Origin: Chlorogloeopsis fritschii
GTDB taxonomy: Bacteria > Cyanobacteriota > Cyanobacteriia > Cyanobacteriales > Nostocaceae
Assembly (NCBI RefSeq): GCF_043099315.1
Contig: NZ_CP170746.1
DNA: 64,000 nucleotides
Direction: 5' to 3' (one strand)
Shown one piece after another: positions 42,217 through 51,221 of the stretch. Both the position numbers and the translations under genes were made by a program. Position 1 is the stretch's first letter, and each line of letters opens with the position of its first letter. A model generated the notes under the pieces. It did not search any database. It was not told the origin of the DNA and was given only the letters and a program-made list of their open reading frames with translations.

Positions 42217-42497
42217 TGCAAAAATACCTCTTAGGCAATGTTTTTCATACCATTTCTGGTCTAGTGCCCTAAAAAATTACTGGTAACGAGCAATGACTTA
42301 ATAAGGGATGAAGTATGAAGTATGAAGTATAAATTAGTAAAATATTTCATCCTTTATCCTACCCTACTCTGCGGGTTCTCCTATGAAGTACGTGAAGCCG
42401 CTCTAATGGGGCGTCTACACCCTTTAGCCTTTCTCTTCATTCTTACTCGATTACCAATTTGCATTCTGTATGACAACAAACCAGGAATAAGTATAAA

Positions 42498-42617
42498 TTA
42501 AAAATTATTTTCCCCAGAATGATTAGGGATTTTATCGAGTAGCATATAGCTCATATATGTATTGGCAATTCCTGAGAAAATCAATAAGCTTAATCCAGCA
42601 ATTAAAGTACAAATCAT
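42498..42617 (-). CDS. Possible very small membrane protein in the nif segment
   Basis: 39 residues from ATG 42617, with GAGG nine bases upstream: MICTLIAGLSLLIFSGIANT, then YMSYMLLDKIPNHSGENNF. It is one membrane helix with a polar tail. The longer frame upstream (to 42704) runs through repeat-like AGAAGGCAGAAGGCAGAGGG DNA and is unlikely. It lies between nifV and the DUF2949 gene, on the same strand. Homology unknown. The 281-base gap between it and nifV holds GAAGTATGAAGTATG repeats and no other gene. Confidence 0.4.
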   Translation of the reverse strand: MICTLIAGLSLLIFSGIANTYMSYMLLDKIPNHSGENNF

Positions 42618-42738
42618 CGTGTTAACCTCAACGTAAATGTAAAATTTTTGTGTGCTAAGTAGAAGGCAGAAGGCAGAGGGCAGAAGATAAAAGGCTGTTT
42701 CCACCTATTTTCTAGAAGTAGAATCAAAAATTATCTAA

Positions 42739-42936
42739 CTAAACTTGTTCTTCTAGCCAATCAAATATCCGTTCTAACTGCTCTATATCTACTAATCCGT
42801 ATTGCCAAAGCAGCATTGGTAAGGGGCCATTTTCTACCTCGCGTTTTCGTAAAGCTACAGCAATATCTCTTCTTGTCAGTTCAAGTTCTTCTTGCAAAAA
42901 ATTGATAAATTTTATATCAGTGTTACAGTTAACCAT
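42739..42936 (-). CDS. DUF2949 family protein
   Basis: 65 residues. IKFINFLQEELELTRRDIAV, ALRKREVENGPLPMLLWQYG and LVDIEQLERIFDWLEEQ match the cyanobacterial DUF2949 pattern, notably GPLP-LLWQYGL. Probably a small helical cytoplasmic protein; function unknown. It sits in the nifP-nifV interval, 29 bases from the next gene. Confidence 0.85.
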   Translation of the reverse strand: MVNCNTDIKFINFLQEELELTRRDIAVALRKREVENGPLPMLLWQYGLVDIEQLERIFDWLEEQV

Positions 42937-42965
42937 AAGAGAAGATTTGACAAAAAATTAAATAA

Positions 42966-43211
42966 TTACAACTGCCAACATTGCTCTAACCAATCAACTA
43001 ATTCTTGACGAGAAGCCACAAATTGCTTGACAGTACTATGAACAAGAATTACTGTTAAACCACTATTTATATGTACTCGTAAAGAACCATCAGGTGGACA
43101 CGAACAGGGAATCATTAACTCTTGCAAACGGTGATAAATTCGCCAGCGATCGCCTAAAGGAATTTGCAAAATATGATCACCTAAGGCGTTAGAACTACTG
43201 TGTTGTAACAT
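42966..43211 (-). CDS. Asr1405/Asl0597 family protein
   Basis: 81 residues. GDHILQIPLGDRWRIYHRLQ, ELMIPCSCPPDGSLRVHINS and SRQELVDWLEQCW match this cyanobacterial family, whose members lie by nif genes in Anabaena. Function unknown. It belongs to the same minus-strand series as the serine acetyltransferase (46 bases upstream) and DUF2949. Confidence 0.85.
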   Translation of the reverse strand: MLQHSSSNALGDHILQIPLGDRWRIYHRLQELMIPCSCPPDGSLRVHINSGLTVILVHSTVKQFVASRQELVDWLEQCWQL

Positions 43212-43257
43212 TCTTCATTTGTTAGTAATGGGTGAATAACAAATAACTACCTTCTGC

Positions 43258-44019
43258 CTACTTTCGCTTATCCGCTACGCGTCTACTGCCTTCTTTTAGA
43301 ATTTGCAGTTGTTGTTCGAGTTGCTCTATGCGTTCTAGCAAAGAGCGAATCACAGTTGCTTCTACATCCGGAAGCTTGTTATGTTCCAAAGGAGAAAGAT
43401 TAGCAGACTGCTTGCGGGAAATATTGCGTCCGGGAATTCCCACTACAGTACAATCAGCAGGGACATTCCGCAGCACAACCGAACCTGCACCGACACGAAC
43501 GCGATCGCCAATGTGAATATTGCCTAAAACTTTCGCACCCGCTCCCACAACAACGTTTTTGCCTAAAGTAGGATGGCGCTTGCCAGTTTCTTTTCCGGTA
43601 CCGCCAAGGGTGACACCTTGGTAAATTAAGGTGTAGTCTCCAACAATCGCAGTTTCGCCAATGACAACACCCATACCATGGTCGATAAATACCCCTTTAC
43701 CAATTTCTGCACCTGGGTGAATTTCAATTCCTGTCAAAAATCTTCCCACATGAGAAATTAAGCGAGGGATAAAAGCCACCCGGTGACGGTGCAACCAGTG
43801 GGCAAGACGATGCAAACACAGAGCATGAAATCCGGGATAGCAAAATAGCACTTCCAACCAATTGCGTGCTGCCGGATCGCGCTCAAAAATAATCCGAAAA
43901 TCACTTAATAATGGCTCAAACAAAACGTCAGTAACTAAAGACGACTGTTGTTCTGTATTTGCACCATCCTGGGTTTGTGCAATTTTGGTTTTCCGACTCG
44001 GCTCTAAGGTCTGTGGCAT
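43258..44019 (-). CDS. cysE: Serine O-acetyltransferase (CysE/NifP type)
   Basis: 253 residues. It acetylates serine with acetyl-CoA, the first step of cysteine synthesis. The helical start is ARNWLEVLFCYPGFHALCLH, RLAHWLHRHRVAFIPRLISH, and the left-handed beta-helix includes IEIHPGAEIGKGVFIDHGMG, VVIGETAIVGDYTLIYQGVT, LGGTGKETGKRHPTLGKNVV. The two active-site His (HPGA-, DHGMG) are present. In Azotobacter and Anabaena a CysE copy called NifP lies with nif genes and supplies cysteine for Fe-S clusters; its position here supports that role. A C-terminal coiled-coil-like tail (LERIEQLEQQLQILKEGS) is present. Confidence 0.94.
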   Translation of the reverse strand: MPQTLEPSRKTKIAQTQDGANTEQQSSLVTDVLFEPLLSDFRIIFERDPAARNWLEVLFCYPGFHALCLHRLAHWLHRHRVAFIPRLISHVGRFLTGIEIHPGAEIGKGVFIDHGMGVVIGETAIVGDYTLIYQGVTLGGTGKETGKRHPTLGKNVVVGAGAKVLGNIHIGDRVRVGAGSVVLRNVPADCTVVGIPGRNISRKQSANLSPLEHNKLPDVEATVIRSLLERIEQLEQQLQILKEGSRRVADKRK

Positions 44020-44682
44020 CGTTAATGCTCTGATAAAAAGCAGTGCGCTATTTTCTGCTTATATCAGGCACCTTGCGATCTGTTAGTACATTCGGTGTCG
44101 ATTGGATTTATTGGATTGATTAAGCTTGTACTCAAAAGCCCCAACCCCGATTTAATGGAAATTTAAAATTTCTGTGGGGGTAGGGGTGTTAGTATTTTTA
44201 GGATGGGGGTTCTAGTATTTTTGGGTGAAGGGCTAGGTATTTTGGTACTCAAGTCAAGCGCCTTGCTTTTAATGTTTTGCAACGATTGAGCAAAATATTT
44301 TTGCATAACTTAACGTGTACTCAACCGTGCGGAAATATGCGGTTTTTAGTATGAACAGTAAAAATTCTGTATAGGCAGTTACTATCAATATTTTATTATT
44401 TTGTTGGTGAAAAAACAAGTCGGAATTGGGACTCAAACAGAAAAGATAGGGACGAATAGAATTCGCTAATACACAGGCAAAGCCCACGCAGGTGGGCTAA
44501 TATCGTTTCACTTTAAGATTGATACAAATAGGGAGTGGGGGGGAAAGAATTAAAGGCTAATCATTGGTATCAGGCATTTCGTGAAATGGCATAACGTCAA
44601 AATGAACTTTTTCAATCTTTGCCTTGCAGGTTTTGTTTGTGTAGCTGTGATTTCCAATCGCCGAGTTTGAATAAAATTTGAC
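44020..44682. other. Intergenic region upstream of cysE/nifP
   Basis: 663 bases. It should hold the promoter of the nifP-side operon near 44020-44110. Around 44160-44240 short GTTAGTATTTTTAGGATGGG-like units repeat. A perfect hairpin AGCCCAC-GCAG-GTGGGCT lies at 44481-44498, which may end the aldo/keto reductase transcript, although its T-run is short. The 72-codon minus frame 44269-44487 has no family resemblance and ends in a hairpin; I do not call it. Confidence 0.5.
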
Positions 44683-45573
44683 TCACGAGACAACCTCTAA
44701 GCTCGCTATTTCGTCAGGCGTTAACTGAATTGACGCAGCGGCAATGTTTTCTTCTAAATGGCTGATGGTCGTTGTGCCAGGAATCAAGATAATATTAGGT
44801 GCATAATGTAGCAGCCATGCCAACGCAATTTGATTGGTTTTCACGTTATGGCGATCGCCAATTTCTCGCAAGTTTCCGCCTGCATCAGCTAGGGGTGCAC
44901 CCCGCTTCAGTGGATGGGCATCAAGAGAGCCATAAGGGATGAAAGCAATAGCATTTTGAGTGCAATAGTTGAGAATATCGACATGAGTGCGATCGCGAAT
45001 GCTAAAGCGATTTTGAACAGAAGCGATCGCCACAATTTTTCGGGCTTCTTCCAATTGGTTGAGTGTCACGTTTGACAAGCCAATATGGCGAATTTTGCCT
45101 TCGCGCTGAAGTTCAGCGAGTGCTCCCACCGATTCGGCAAACGGCACATTGGGATCGGGACGATGCAGTTGATACAAATCGATGCGATCAACTTTTAACC
45201 TTTGCAAACTTGCCTCACAGCCACGGCGCAGATTTTCGGGGCTGCCATTGGCACGAATATTATCTGGTGCAGGTTTGTCAATCCCGCCTTTTGTTGCGAT
45301 CGCCAGATGTGATGGATAAGGGTGCAAAGCTGAAGCAATCAACTCTTCGTTAAAACCAGGCCCATACGCTTCAGCAGTATCTATGAAATTTACTCCCAGT
45401 TCAACAGCACGCCGGAGTAGATTTTGCCCACCTTCCCAGTCAGCGTAAGGGCCAAAATTGCCTGGTTGTCCAGTTAACCGCATCGCGCCGTAACCGAGAC
45501 GATTGATAATTACGTCTCCTCCCAATTCAAAGGTTGGGGGAACAGATGGTTGTTGCGAAGTCATGTTAGACAT
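44683..45573 (-). CDS. Aldo/keto reductase
   Basis: 296 residues, an NADPH-dependent carbonyl reductase of the TIM-barrel family. Catalytic residues are visible: Asp and Tyr in INFIDTAEAYGPGFNEELIA, Lys in LAIATKGGIDKP, His in DLYQLHRPDPNVP. The cofactor-binding end is present (IILIPGTTTISHLEENIAAA). Substrate unknown; these YajO-like subfamily enzymes are broad. It is followed, 32 bases upstream on the genome, by an exported NTF2-like protein gene on the same strand, and the two may be co-transcribed. Confidence 0.94.
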   Translation of the reverse strand: MSNMTSQQPSVPPTFELGGDVIINRLGYGAMRLTGQPGNFGPYADWEGGQNLLRRAVELGVNFIDTAEAYGPGFNEELIASALHPYPSHLAIATKGGIDKPAPDNIRANGSPENLRRGCEASLQRLKVDRIDLYQLHRPDPNVPFAESVGALAELQREGKIRHIGLSNVTLNQLEEARKIVAIASVQNRFSIRDRTHVDILNYCTQNAIAFIPYGSLDAHPLKRGAPLADAGGNLREIGDRHNVKTNQIALAWLLHYAPNIILIPGTTTISHLEENIAAASIQLTPDEIASLEVVS

Positions 45574-45605
45574 GGATGTTTACCGTTGTAGAATAAATTT
45601 CTGCC

Positions 45606-46151
45606 TTAGCGTCCGTCAGAGATGTGTTCGTGAATTATTCGCCAACCTTCGGGGCGACGCTCCCATACCAATGTAAAATTCTTACGTGTAGGCGTTTGTT
45701 TGCCGTCTAGAGAAGTAAAAGTACCGAATCCATCAAATGTGGTTATCGCCCATGTGCCATTGATTCGTACCCGAACGTTTTTGATTTCCTGCTCGAAGCC
45801 TCCAACTTTCTCAAAAATGCGTGGCCAAAGGCTGCGATAATTTCTATAGCCGTTGATTCGCGTACTTTGGTTTGGAGCGATCTGAATAGCTGCCAAATCC
45901 GTATCAATAGCCGTTAACTGGTCTGAATTTGCATAAAGTCGATCGGCTGGCTCAATAGAGAATTTGCCACTTTTTTTAGTCCAAAGCGCTCGATAGTCTT
46001 TCTCTACCAACCTTTGCAACGTTGCCTTTTCTTCCAGGTTGGCTAGAACCAAGTTTGTACTGGTTATTGTGGTGAGGCACAGAAGTAGCATTGCGGTTGT
46101 CGCTACTGATGTACGGCGTAATGGTTTTTTTGCTGCAATATTCATAGCCAT
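45606..46151 (-). CDS. Exported NTF2-like (SnoaL/ketosteroid-isomerase-type) protein
   Basis: 181 residues. A basic start (AAKKPLRRTSVA) and hydrophobic run (TTAMLLLCLTTITSTNLVLA) form a signal peptide. The mature part has the cone-like NTF2 fold: TLQRLVEKDYRALWTKKSGK, NVRVRINGTWAITTFDGFGT, TRKNFTLVWERRPEGWRIIH and the closing HEHISD. It may act as a periplasmic hydrolase or isomerase, or as a binding protein; no catalytic residues can be assigned. Met1 or Met3 could be the start. Confidence 0.8.
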   Translation of the reverse strand: MAMNIAAKKPLRRTSVATTAMLLLCLTTITSTNLVLANLEEKATLQRLVEKDYRALWTKKSGKFSIEPADRLYANSDQLTAIDTDLAAIQIAPNQSTRINGYRNYRSLWPRIFEKVGGFEQEIKNVRVRINGTWAITTFDGFGTFTSLDGKQTPTRKNFTLVWERRPEGWRIIHEHISDGR

Positions 46152-46212
46152 TGATATCTTCTGTCAGATTATTTTTGATTGGAAACATCATTTCATAAAA
46201 ATCTTTAGGGGA

Positions 46213-47667
46213 GTTTGGAAACCCAGTGGCTTTTAGCCCTGGGAGGAAAAACGACGGGCGTGGACTTTAGTCCACAGTTTCTCTTGTTGACTAGATTATA
46301 CTTTCGCTGTAAACTAAATTCTATAGCGAGAGTTGTTTTATGTATCTGACACAGAAGAACCAAATCAGAGAACTGAATAAGTCTGAATTTGTTGCTCTGC
46401 GCGAGTTGTGCCGACTGAGTAAGAACCTTTACAACGTAGGTTTGTATACTGTGCGGCAATACTTCTTTGCTGAACGTAAACATCTGCGCTATGAATCTGC
46501 TTACCATCTGTGCAAAACTAACGAGAACTACAAACTTCTCAATACAGATATTGCACAGCAAACACTCAAGGTAGTAGACAGAACATTTAAAAGCTTCTAC
46601 GGATTGATTAGTGCAGTTAAAAGTGGAAGCTATCAACAGAAAGTGAAACTTCCTAACTACTTGCCTGCATATGGATACTTCTTGCTGATAATTCCTAGAA
46701 TTGTTGTTAAAGATGGAAAGTTCAGAGTTCCGATGTCCAACGCTTTCAGAAAGCAGTTTGGAGAAGTTTGGATTCCATTCCCAAAAAGACTTAACATAAA
46801 TCAAATCAAGGAAGTTAGGATTCACCCAAAATACAATGCTAGATATTTTGAGATTGAATTTATCAGCGAAGTTGAACCTGAACCCATAGAAGTTAAAAGC
46901 AATAGTGCTATTAGTATTGATTTGGGAGTTGATAATCTTGCTGCTTGTGTTGATACCAATGGGGCATCCTACTTAGTGGATGGTAAACCAATCAAATCTA
47001 TTAACCAGTGGTTCAACAAGCGATCCGGCCAACTGCAATCTATTAAAGATAAGCAAAATATCAAAGGCATCACTAATCAACAAGTGAAGCTTACGGCGAA
47101 GCGCAATAATCAAGTCAAAGATTACCTGAACAAGACAGCACGATTTATCGTGAATCACTGTATCACCAACAGTATTGCTAATTTGATTGTGGGTTACAAT
47201 CCCGGCATCAAACAAGAAATCAATATTGGTGGACGCAATAACCAGAACTTTGTTCAAATACCTTTTCACAGTTTGCGTTCTAAATTGAAGGCAATGTGTG
47301 AAAGATACGGGTTGAATTACCAGGAACAAGAAGAATCTTACACCTCTAAAGCAAGTGCGCTTGATGGTGATAAGATACCTGTTTACAATGCCGACAATCC
47401 CAAGGAATACCAGTTTTCTGGTAAACGAATTAAACGCGGATTGTACAAAACAAAGGAAGGACATCTGGTTAATGCGGATCTAAATGGTTCACTGAATATC
47501 GGAAGGAAAAGTAAGCTCAATGGCTTTTTAGTTGGAGAGTTTAGAGGGTCTTTGACTGCCCCAAGAAGGATTAATCTTCTTAAATTAGAAAGGAAAACGC
47601 GAAGCAACACGGCAACAGAGCCTGTTGCGTAGCATCCTTTTAGAATCCCCTAGACTTTAGTCAGGGG
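46213..47667. mobile_element. IS200/IS605-type element with tnpB only, element 2
   Basis: The tnpB gene is bracketed by hairpins sharing the core GACTTTAGTC. Left: CCCAG...CTGGG around GGCTTTTAGCC (about 46211-46232) and GTGGACTTTAGTCCAC (46260-46275). Right: CCCCTAGACTTTAGTCAGGGG-type stem (47647-47667). There is no tnpA. The exact ends are uncertain by some tens of bases. Confidence 0.7.
46340..47632 (+). CDS. tnpB: TnpB-family protein with atypical RuvC site, element 2
   Basis: 430 residues. RuvC-I Asp194 is in SNSAISIDLGVDNLAACVDT and RuvC-III Asp380 in LVNADLNGSLNIGRKSK. At the RuvC-II position, where TnpB normally has Glu (as in element 1's FENLNIKG), this protein reads NLIVGYNPGIKQEINIG, with Tyr286. 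The zinc-finger cysteines are also missing: EESYTSKASALDGDKIPVYN replaces the CxxC region. This matches a known TnpB subfamily with the GYN/EESYTSK pattern. Glu331/332 or Glu293 could supply a relocated carboxylate; otherwise it is a non-cutting, guide-bound protein. The frame is full length and undamaged. Confidence 0.88.
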   Translation: MYLTQKNQIRELNKSEFVALRELCRLSKNLYNVGLYTVRQYFFAERKHLRYESAYHLCKTNENYKLLNTDIAQQTLKVVDRTFKSFYGLISAVKSGSYQQKVKLPNYLPAYGYFLLIIPRIVVKDGKFRVPMSNAFRKQFGEVWIPFPKRLNINQIKEVRIHPKYNARYFEIEFISEVEPEPIEVKSNSAISIDLGVDNLAACVDTNGASYLVDGKPIKSINQWFNKRSGQLQSIKDKQNIKGITNQQVKLTAKRNNQVKDYLNKTARFIVNHCITNSIANLIVGYNPGIKQEINIGGRNNQNFVQIPFHSLRSKLKAMCERYGLNYQEQEESYTSKASALDGDKIPVYNADNPKEYQFSGKRIKRGLYKTKEGHLVNADLNGSLNIGRKSKLNGFLVGEFRGSLTAPRRINLLKLERKTRSNTATEPVA

Positions 47668-47733
47668 AGGGTCAACTTTAATTACTTAGAAAACTTTTCG
47701 TATCGAATTAATCCAAATCCCCTGATTGGATCT

Positions 47734-48030
47734 TTATTTGAGATATAACCATCCGTGAAATACCTGCATCAGCTTTGGCATAACTACATAAGTCATTAGG
47801 TAAACCAGTACACCAGTCAGCAGTAAGGTTCGTAGCAAAAGCGGTAAGGCGGTTAACAGACTGCCAAACATCAGGAAGATGCCAGTAATTAAGGGATAGA
47901 TTGCTAACCAAGTCAGCAAAAATATTTTGTAACGGGGCGGTTGAGAGTGAGGGGTAGTTCGTCTAGCGATCGCTGTCGCTCGATGCCTTGCTCGATTTCG
48001 ATACAGTTCTCTAGAATACGTACCCCTCAT
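47734..48030 (-). CDS. Membrane protein resembling the ABM-family C-terminal membrane domain
   Basis: 98 residues. A basic cytoplasmic start (RELYRNRARHRATAIARR) is followed by two or three helices: YKIFLLTWLAIYPLITGIFL, LTALPLLLRTLLLTGVLVYL, MTYVVMPKLMQVFHGWLYL. The sequence RYK-LLTWLAIYPLI...LMTYVVMP is the membrane part found at the C-terminus of antibiotic-biosynthesis-monooxygenase-type membrane proteins, here as a stand-alone protein. It is divergent from the TetR gene across a palindromic operator and is the likely regulated target. Confidence 0.75.
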   Translation of the reverse strand: MRGTYSRELYRNRARHRATAIARRTTPHSQPPRYKIFLLTWLAIYPLITGIFLMFGSLLTALPLLLRTLLLTGVLVYLMTYVVMPKLMQVFHGWLYLK

Positions 48031-48069
48031 AACTTCTCTTCCTTTTTAATTTCGCTTCGTTGCGTATGT

Positions 48070-48102
48070 TTTATTTATAATACGATACGTATTATAAATA
48101 AA
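48070..48102. promoter_or_regulatory. Perfect palindromic operator, probably TetR-regulator site
   Basis: Arms TTTATTTATAATACG (48070-48084) and CGTATTATAAATAAA (48088-48102) are perfect inverted repeats around ATA. It lies in the 100-base gap between the divergent membrane-protein and TetR genes. Each arm contains TATAAT-like sequence, so binding would cover a -10 box in both directions. Confidence 0.85.
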
Positions 48103-48130
48103 AAGCAGTTGTCAAGCACTAATTTAAAAA

Positions 48131-48730
48131 ATGCCTCAAAGCCATGACACCAAAAGAATTGGACGACCTCGCTCTGAGGAATCAAGGGCGGCGATTTTGG
48201 ATGCAACCTGGAAATTATTGAAAACGATGACGCTTCGGGATTTGTCGATTGAGGCGATCGCCCGTGAGTCGGGTGTGGGCAAAACGACGATTTACCGATG
48301 GTGGTCTGGTAAAGTAGCAGTAGTGATGGATGCATTTTGGGAAAAACTATCACCCGAAATTCAGTTTCCCCAAGGCTTATCGGCAACCGAAGCGATCGCC
48401 CAGCAAATGCGACTGCTAATTACGGCTTTTTCAGGAGAATATGGTCGAATCGCGGCGCAAATTATCGCAGAGGGGCAAGCCGAACCAGATGCTCTAGCCA
48501 GTTACCGCGATCGCTTCATCAATCCCCGCCGTGCTGCTGCTAAAGCTATAATTGAGCGGGGGATTGAAAGTGGCGAGTTTGATCCGAATCTCGATCCAGA
48601 ACTGGCGATCGACATTCTTTATGGAACCATCTATTTTCGGCTTCTAGTTGGACACTTACCCCTAGATCGGCAGTTTGCAGAGGAGCTACCTCAATGGGCG
48701 CTCAAAGCTCTCAAGATTAGTTCATCTTAG
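48131..48730 (+). CDS. TetR/AcrR family transcriptional regulator
   Basis: 199 residues. The N-terminal DNA-binding domain reads RSEESRAAILDATWKLLKTM, LRDLSIEAIARESGVGKTTI, YRWWSGKVAVVMDAFWEKL, a clear TetR helix-turn-helix. The C-terminal ligand domain resembles the TetR_C_11-like group (AAAKAIIERGIESGEFDPNL, AIDILYGTIYFRLLVGHLPL). The ligand is unknown. A palindromic operator lies 29 bases upstream, and the divergent membrane-protein gene is its probable target besides itself. Confidence 0.95.
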   Translation: MPQSHDTKRIGRPRSEESRAAILDATWKLLKTMTLRDLSIEAIARESGVGKTTIYRWWSGKVAVVMDAFWEKLSPEIQFPQGLSATEAIAQQMRLLITAFSGEYGRIAAQIIAEGQAEPDALASYRDRFINPRRAAAKAIIERGIESGEFDPNLDPELAIDILYGTIYFRLLVGHLPLDRQFAEELPQWALKALKISSS

Positions 48731-48737
48731 ACACCAT

Positions 48738-49898
48738 TTAGGATATGCCCCCGATAAGGACAGAACTGCACCATTGGCTAATAATTTCATCTTCCTGTCC
48801 CGATACCCAATTAGCAAAGCGCTGTGCTAAAGGGGGCACAATCACCAGGGGATTACTGAATCCAGAAAATATATAAATACCTTGGTAACCAGGAATGGTA
48901 CCAATGACGGGGAGGCGATCGCTACTAAATGCTACTAAGCAATGATGCCAAGTACCTGGTAAATTAGCTAATTCTGGTAAAATTTCGCCTATACTTTGCC
49001 TTAACCATCTTTCGCTTTTCTTTGAGTCTACTTCGGCACTGGGATTTGTAATAATGCGGCTAATTTGTCCCAAGCGCAAGCTCCCATCTAGAAACTGGAT
49101 CGCACCCGCATCTAAAATTGGCGCTACTGGTTCATTTCCTGGTTCATTCCATACTTCATCAACTTTGCTAGATTCAGCTTCTAATTGAAAGCGTTGGAGA
49201 TTAGCTGGCATAACTAGAGTACGCAGATTAATCTCAACAGGTGGTGTTTCAATCATCTCTGCGTGAGTAAAATACACTTTAATTGGAATACCAGATGCCT
49301 TGAGTAAATCTCGGCTAAATCCACCAGCACAGACAACAACGTTAGCACTATGATAGGTGGTGGTAGTTGTTTGAACGCCCGTCAATAGATTTTGTACTTG
49401 CGTAAATTCCATTTCACCCCCAGCACGCAGAAAAGCTTGAATGTAAGCTTGCACAGTTTTTTGAGGGTTAATATGACCGTGTTTGACAGTTAAAGCTCCA
49501 GCGATCGCCTCCCTATTCAACAACGGTTCCATCTCACACGCTTCGTCAACGCTTAGTAATTTGGGAGGAGTGGCAAAATGAGCGTAAGATGCAGCAGCAA
49601 TTTTTGGATCGGTGTCTGTGGGAATAGTCAATAATAAATCCAATTCACGCAACTCGATATTTGCATTTAATTCTTGTGACAAAATCTGATAGCGTGCTAT
49701 TCCCTCATCGCATAGTTGGCGAGTCACAGGAGTAGTACCAGACCAAAAAGCTAAACCACCATAACTATAATGAGTAGCGTTATGAAAATTAGTGTCTTGC
49801 TCTAACAAAAGTACTGAAAAGCCTTTTTTTACTAGTTCATAAGCAAGTGCAGCACCTGTAAAACCAGCACCAACAACGATCCAGTCGTAAGTTTTCAT
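48738..49898 (-). CDS. FAD-dependent oxidoreductase (D-amino acid oxidase/DadA-like)
   Basis: 386 residues. FAD site at the N-terminus: DWIVVGAGFTGAALAYELVK and VLLLEQDTN. The DAO fold continues with GALTVKHGHINPQKTVQAYI, NVVVCAGGFSRDLL, and the C-terminal flavin site CLVAFSSDRLPVIGTIPGYQ, GIYIFSGFSNPLVIVPPLA. It probably oxidises a secondary or primary amine or hydroxy acid; the substrate cannot be told. It converges on the TetR gene with a 7-base gap. Confidence 0.88.
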   Translation of the reverse strand: MKTYDWIVVGAGFTGAALAYELVKKGFSVLLLEQDTNFHNATHYSYGGLAFWSGTTPVTRQLCDEGIARYQILSQELNANIELRELDLLLTIPTDTDPKIAAASYAHFATPPKLLSVDEACEMEPLLNREAIAGALTVKHGHINPQKTVQAYIQAFLRAGGEMEFTQVQNLLTGVQTTTTTYHSANVVVCAGGFSRDLLKASGIPIKVYFTHAEMIETPPVEINLRTLVMPANLQRFQLEAESSKVDEVWNEPGNEPVAPILDAGAIQFLDGSLRLGQISRIITNPSAEVDSKKSERWLRQSIGEILPELANLPGTWHHCLVAFSSDRLPVIGTIPGYQGIYIFSGFSNPLVIVPPLAQRFANWVSGQEDEIISQWCSSVLIGGIS

Positions 49899-50007
49899 TT
49901 AGGATTTTACTTGTAAACGTCTCAAAATATATTTTCTCTGTGTATGACTTTTCAAGAAATTCAAATCAATAGTCTTTGCAATACAACAGAACTCATAGCG
50001 AAGATTT

Positions 50008-51201
50008 ATGGAAAAAACATTTTCTTTGCATATTCATGACTTTTCCCTCGTCCGAGGTGGGGCAATATATCAGCTTCTCCTGCGCCTGAGTCTAATCAAA
50101 CCAGGGTCTATCAGTATAATCCGACGCTGTATTTTTTTTGCACTCATTACCTGGTTGCCACTTTTGGTGCTTTCGGTAGTTCAGGGACGTGCCCTCGATA
50201 GCGCTCTAAAAGTGCCTTTTCTTAAGGATATCGAAGCCTACAGTCGTTTCTTAATTGCAGTTCCAGTCTTGATCGCTGCCGAAGTTGTAATTGACACGAG
50301 TGTCAGAACTACTGCAAAGTATTTCCTCCATTCCGGGCTTGTAGAGCCAGCAGAATTGTCTGATTTCAAAGCTGCAATGAGAGAAATTGCTAAACTTAGG
50401 GATTGGGTTTTTCTCGAACCATGTCTGCTCCTCATTGCCTACATCCTCACCGGGATAGTTTTTACTCACAGATTAACCAGTGTGACTTCTGTGTGGAGTG
50501 CGATCGCCACTGGGACAACCAAGCAGTTAACGTTAGCAGGCTGGTGGTATGCCCTAGTTAGCCTGCCAATCTCTCAATTCTTATTGTTCCGCTGGCTCTG
50601 GAGATTTTTGCTCTGGTTCAGGTTTCTTTGGCGTTTGTCCCAACTCAATCTACAGTTAGTTGCGACTCATGCTGACTTAGCAGGTGGATTGGGGTTTTTG
50701 GGGTTAAATCAGATTCCCTTTGGCAGTATCCCGTTTGCTATCAGTATCGTCTTGTCTGGGAATTTCTGCCAAAAAGTAATATACCAAGGAGTCTCTATTG
50801 CTACATTTAAATTTCAAATCATCATTTTCTTGGTTTTGTCACTCATTTTTACACTAGTGCCGCTGTTAGTGTTTAGTGGCAAACTACTGAAATTAAAAAT
50901 TCAAGGTTTTCAGCGATACGGCTCTCTAGTTAGTCAACACAATTTATTGTTTGAGCAAAAGTGGGTAAAGGGAAAAGTGCCGAAAGGAGAATCACCCTTG
51001 GGAAGCCCAGATATTTCATCGCTGGCCGATCTGGGTGCTAGCTTTGAGACAATCAAGAAAATGAGAATAGTACCATTTGGCTTAGGTACGGTAATTATCT
51101 TGGGGAGCTTAATTATATTGCCCTTGTTACCCTTATTTTTGATTGCCATTCCTTTGGAGCAAATCACAGATATAGCATTGAAAGTATTATTTGGCGTTTA
51201 A
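50008..51201 (+). CDS. Multispanning membrane protein of unknown function
   Basis: 397 residues, about six to seven helices: CIFFALITWLPLLVLSVV, FLIAVPVLIAAEVVI, FLEPCLLLIAYILTGIVF, LAGWWYALVSLPISQFLLFR, FKFQIIIFLVLSLIFTLVPL and GLGTVIILGSLIILPLLPLF. Conserved-looking polar features include ADLAGGLGFLGLNQIPFGSI and RYGSLVSQHNLLFEQKWVKG. I do not recognise a named family. It has its own promoter region downstream of the divergent oxidoreductase gene. Confidence 0.75.
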   Translation: MEKTFSLHIHDFSLVRGGAIYQLLLRLSLIKPGSISIIRRCIFFALITWLPLLVLSVVQGRALDSALKVPFLKDIEAYSRFLIAVPVLIAAEVVIDTSVRTTAKYFLHSGLVEPAELSDFKAAMREIAKLRDWVFLEPCLLLIAYILTGIVFTHRLTSVTSVWSAIATGTTKQLTLAGWWYALVSLPISQFLLFRWLWRFLLWFRFLWRLSQLNLQLVATHADLAGGLGFLGLNQIPFGSIPFAISIVLSGNFCQKVIYQGVSIATFKFQIIIFLVLSLIFTLVPLLVFSGKLLKLKIQGFQRYGSLVSQHNLLFEQKWVKGKVPKGESPLGSPDISSLADLGASFETIKKMRIVPFGLGTVIILGSLIILPLLPLFLIAIPLEQITDIALKVLFGV

Positions 51202-51221
51202 CACTAAATCTTTCCCCAATA

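Noticed and set aside
44269..44487. 72-codon minus-strand frame upstream of cysE/nifP
   Set aside because: Begins inside a hairpin (AGCCCAC/GTGGGCT), has no ribosome-binding site and no recognisable family.
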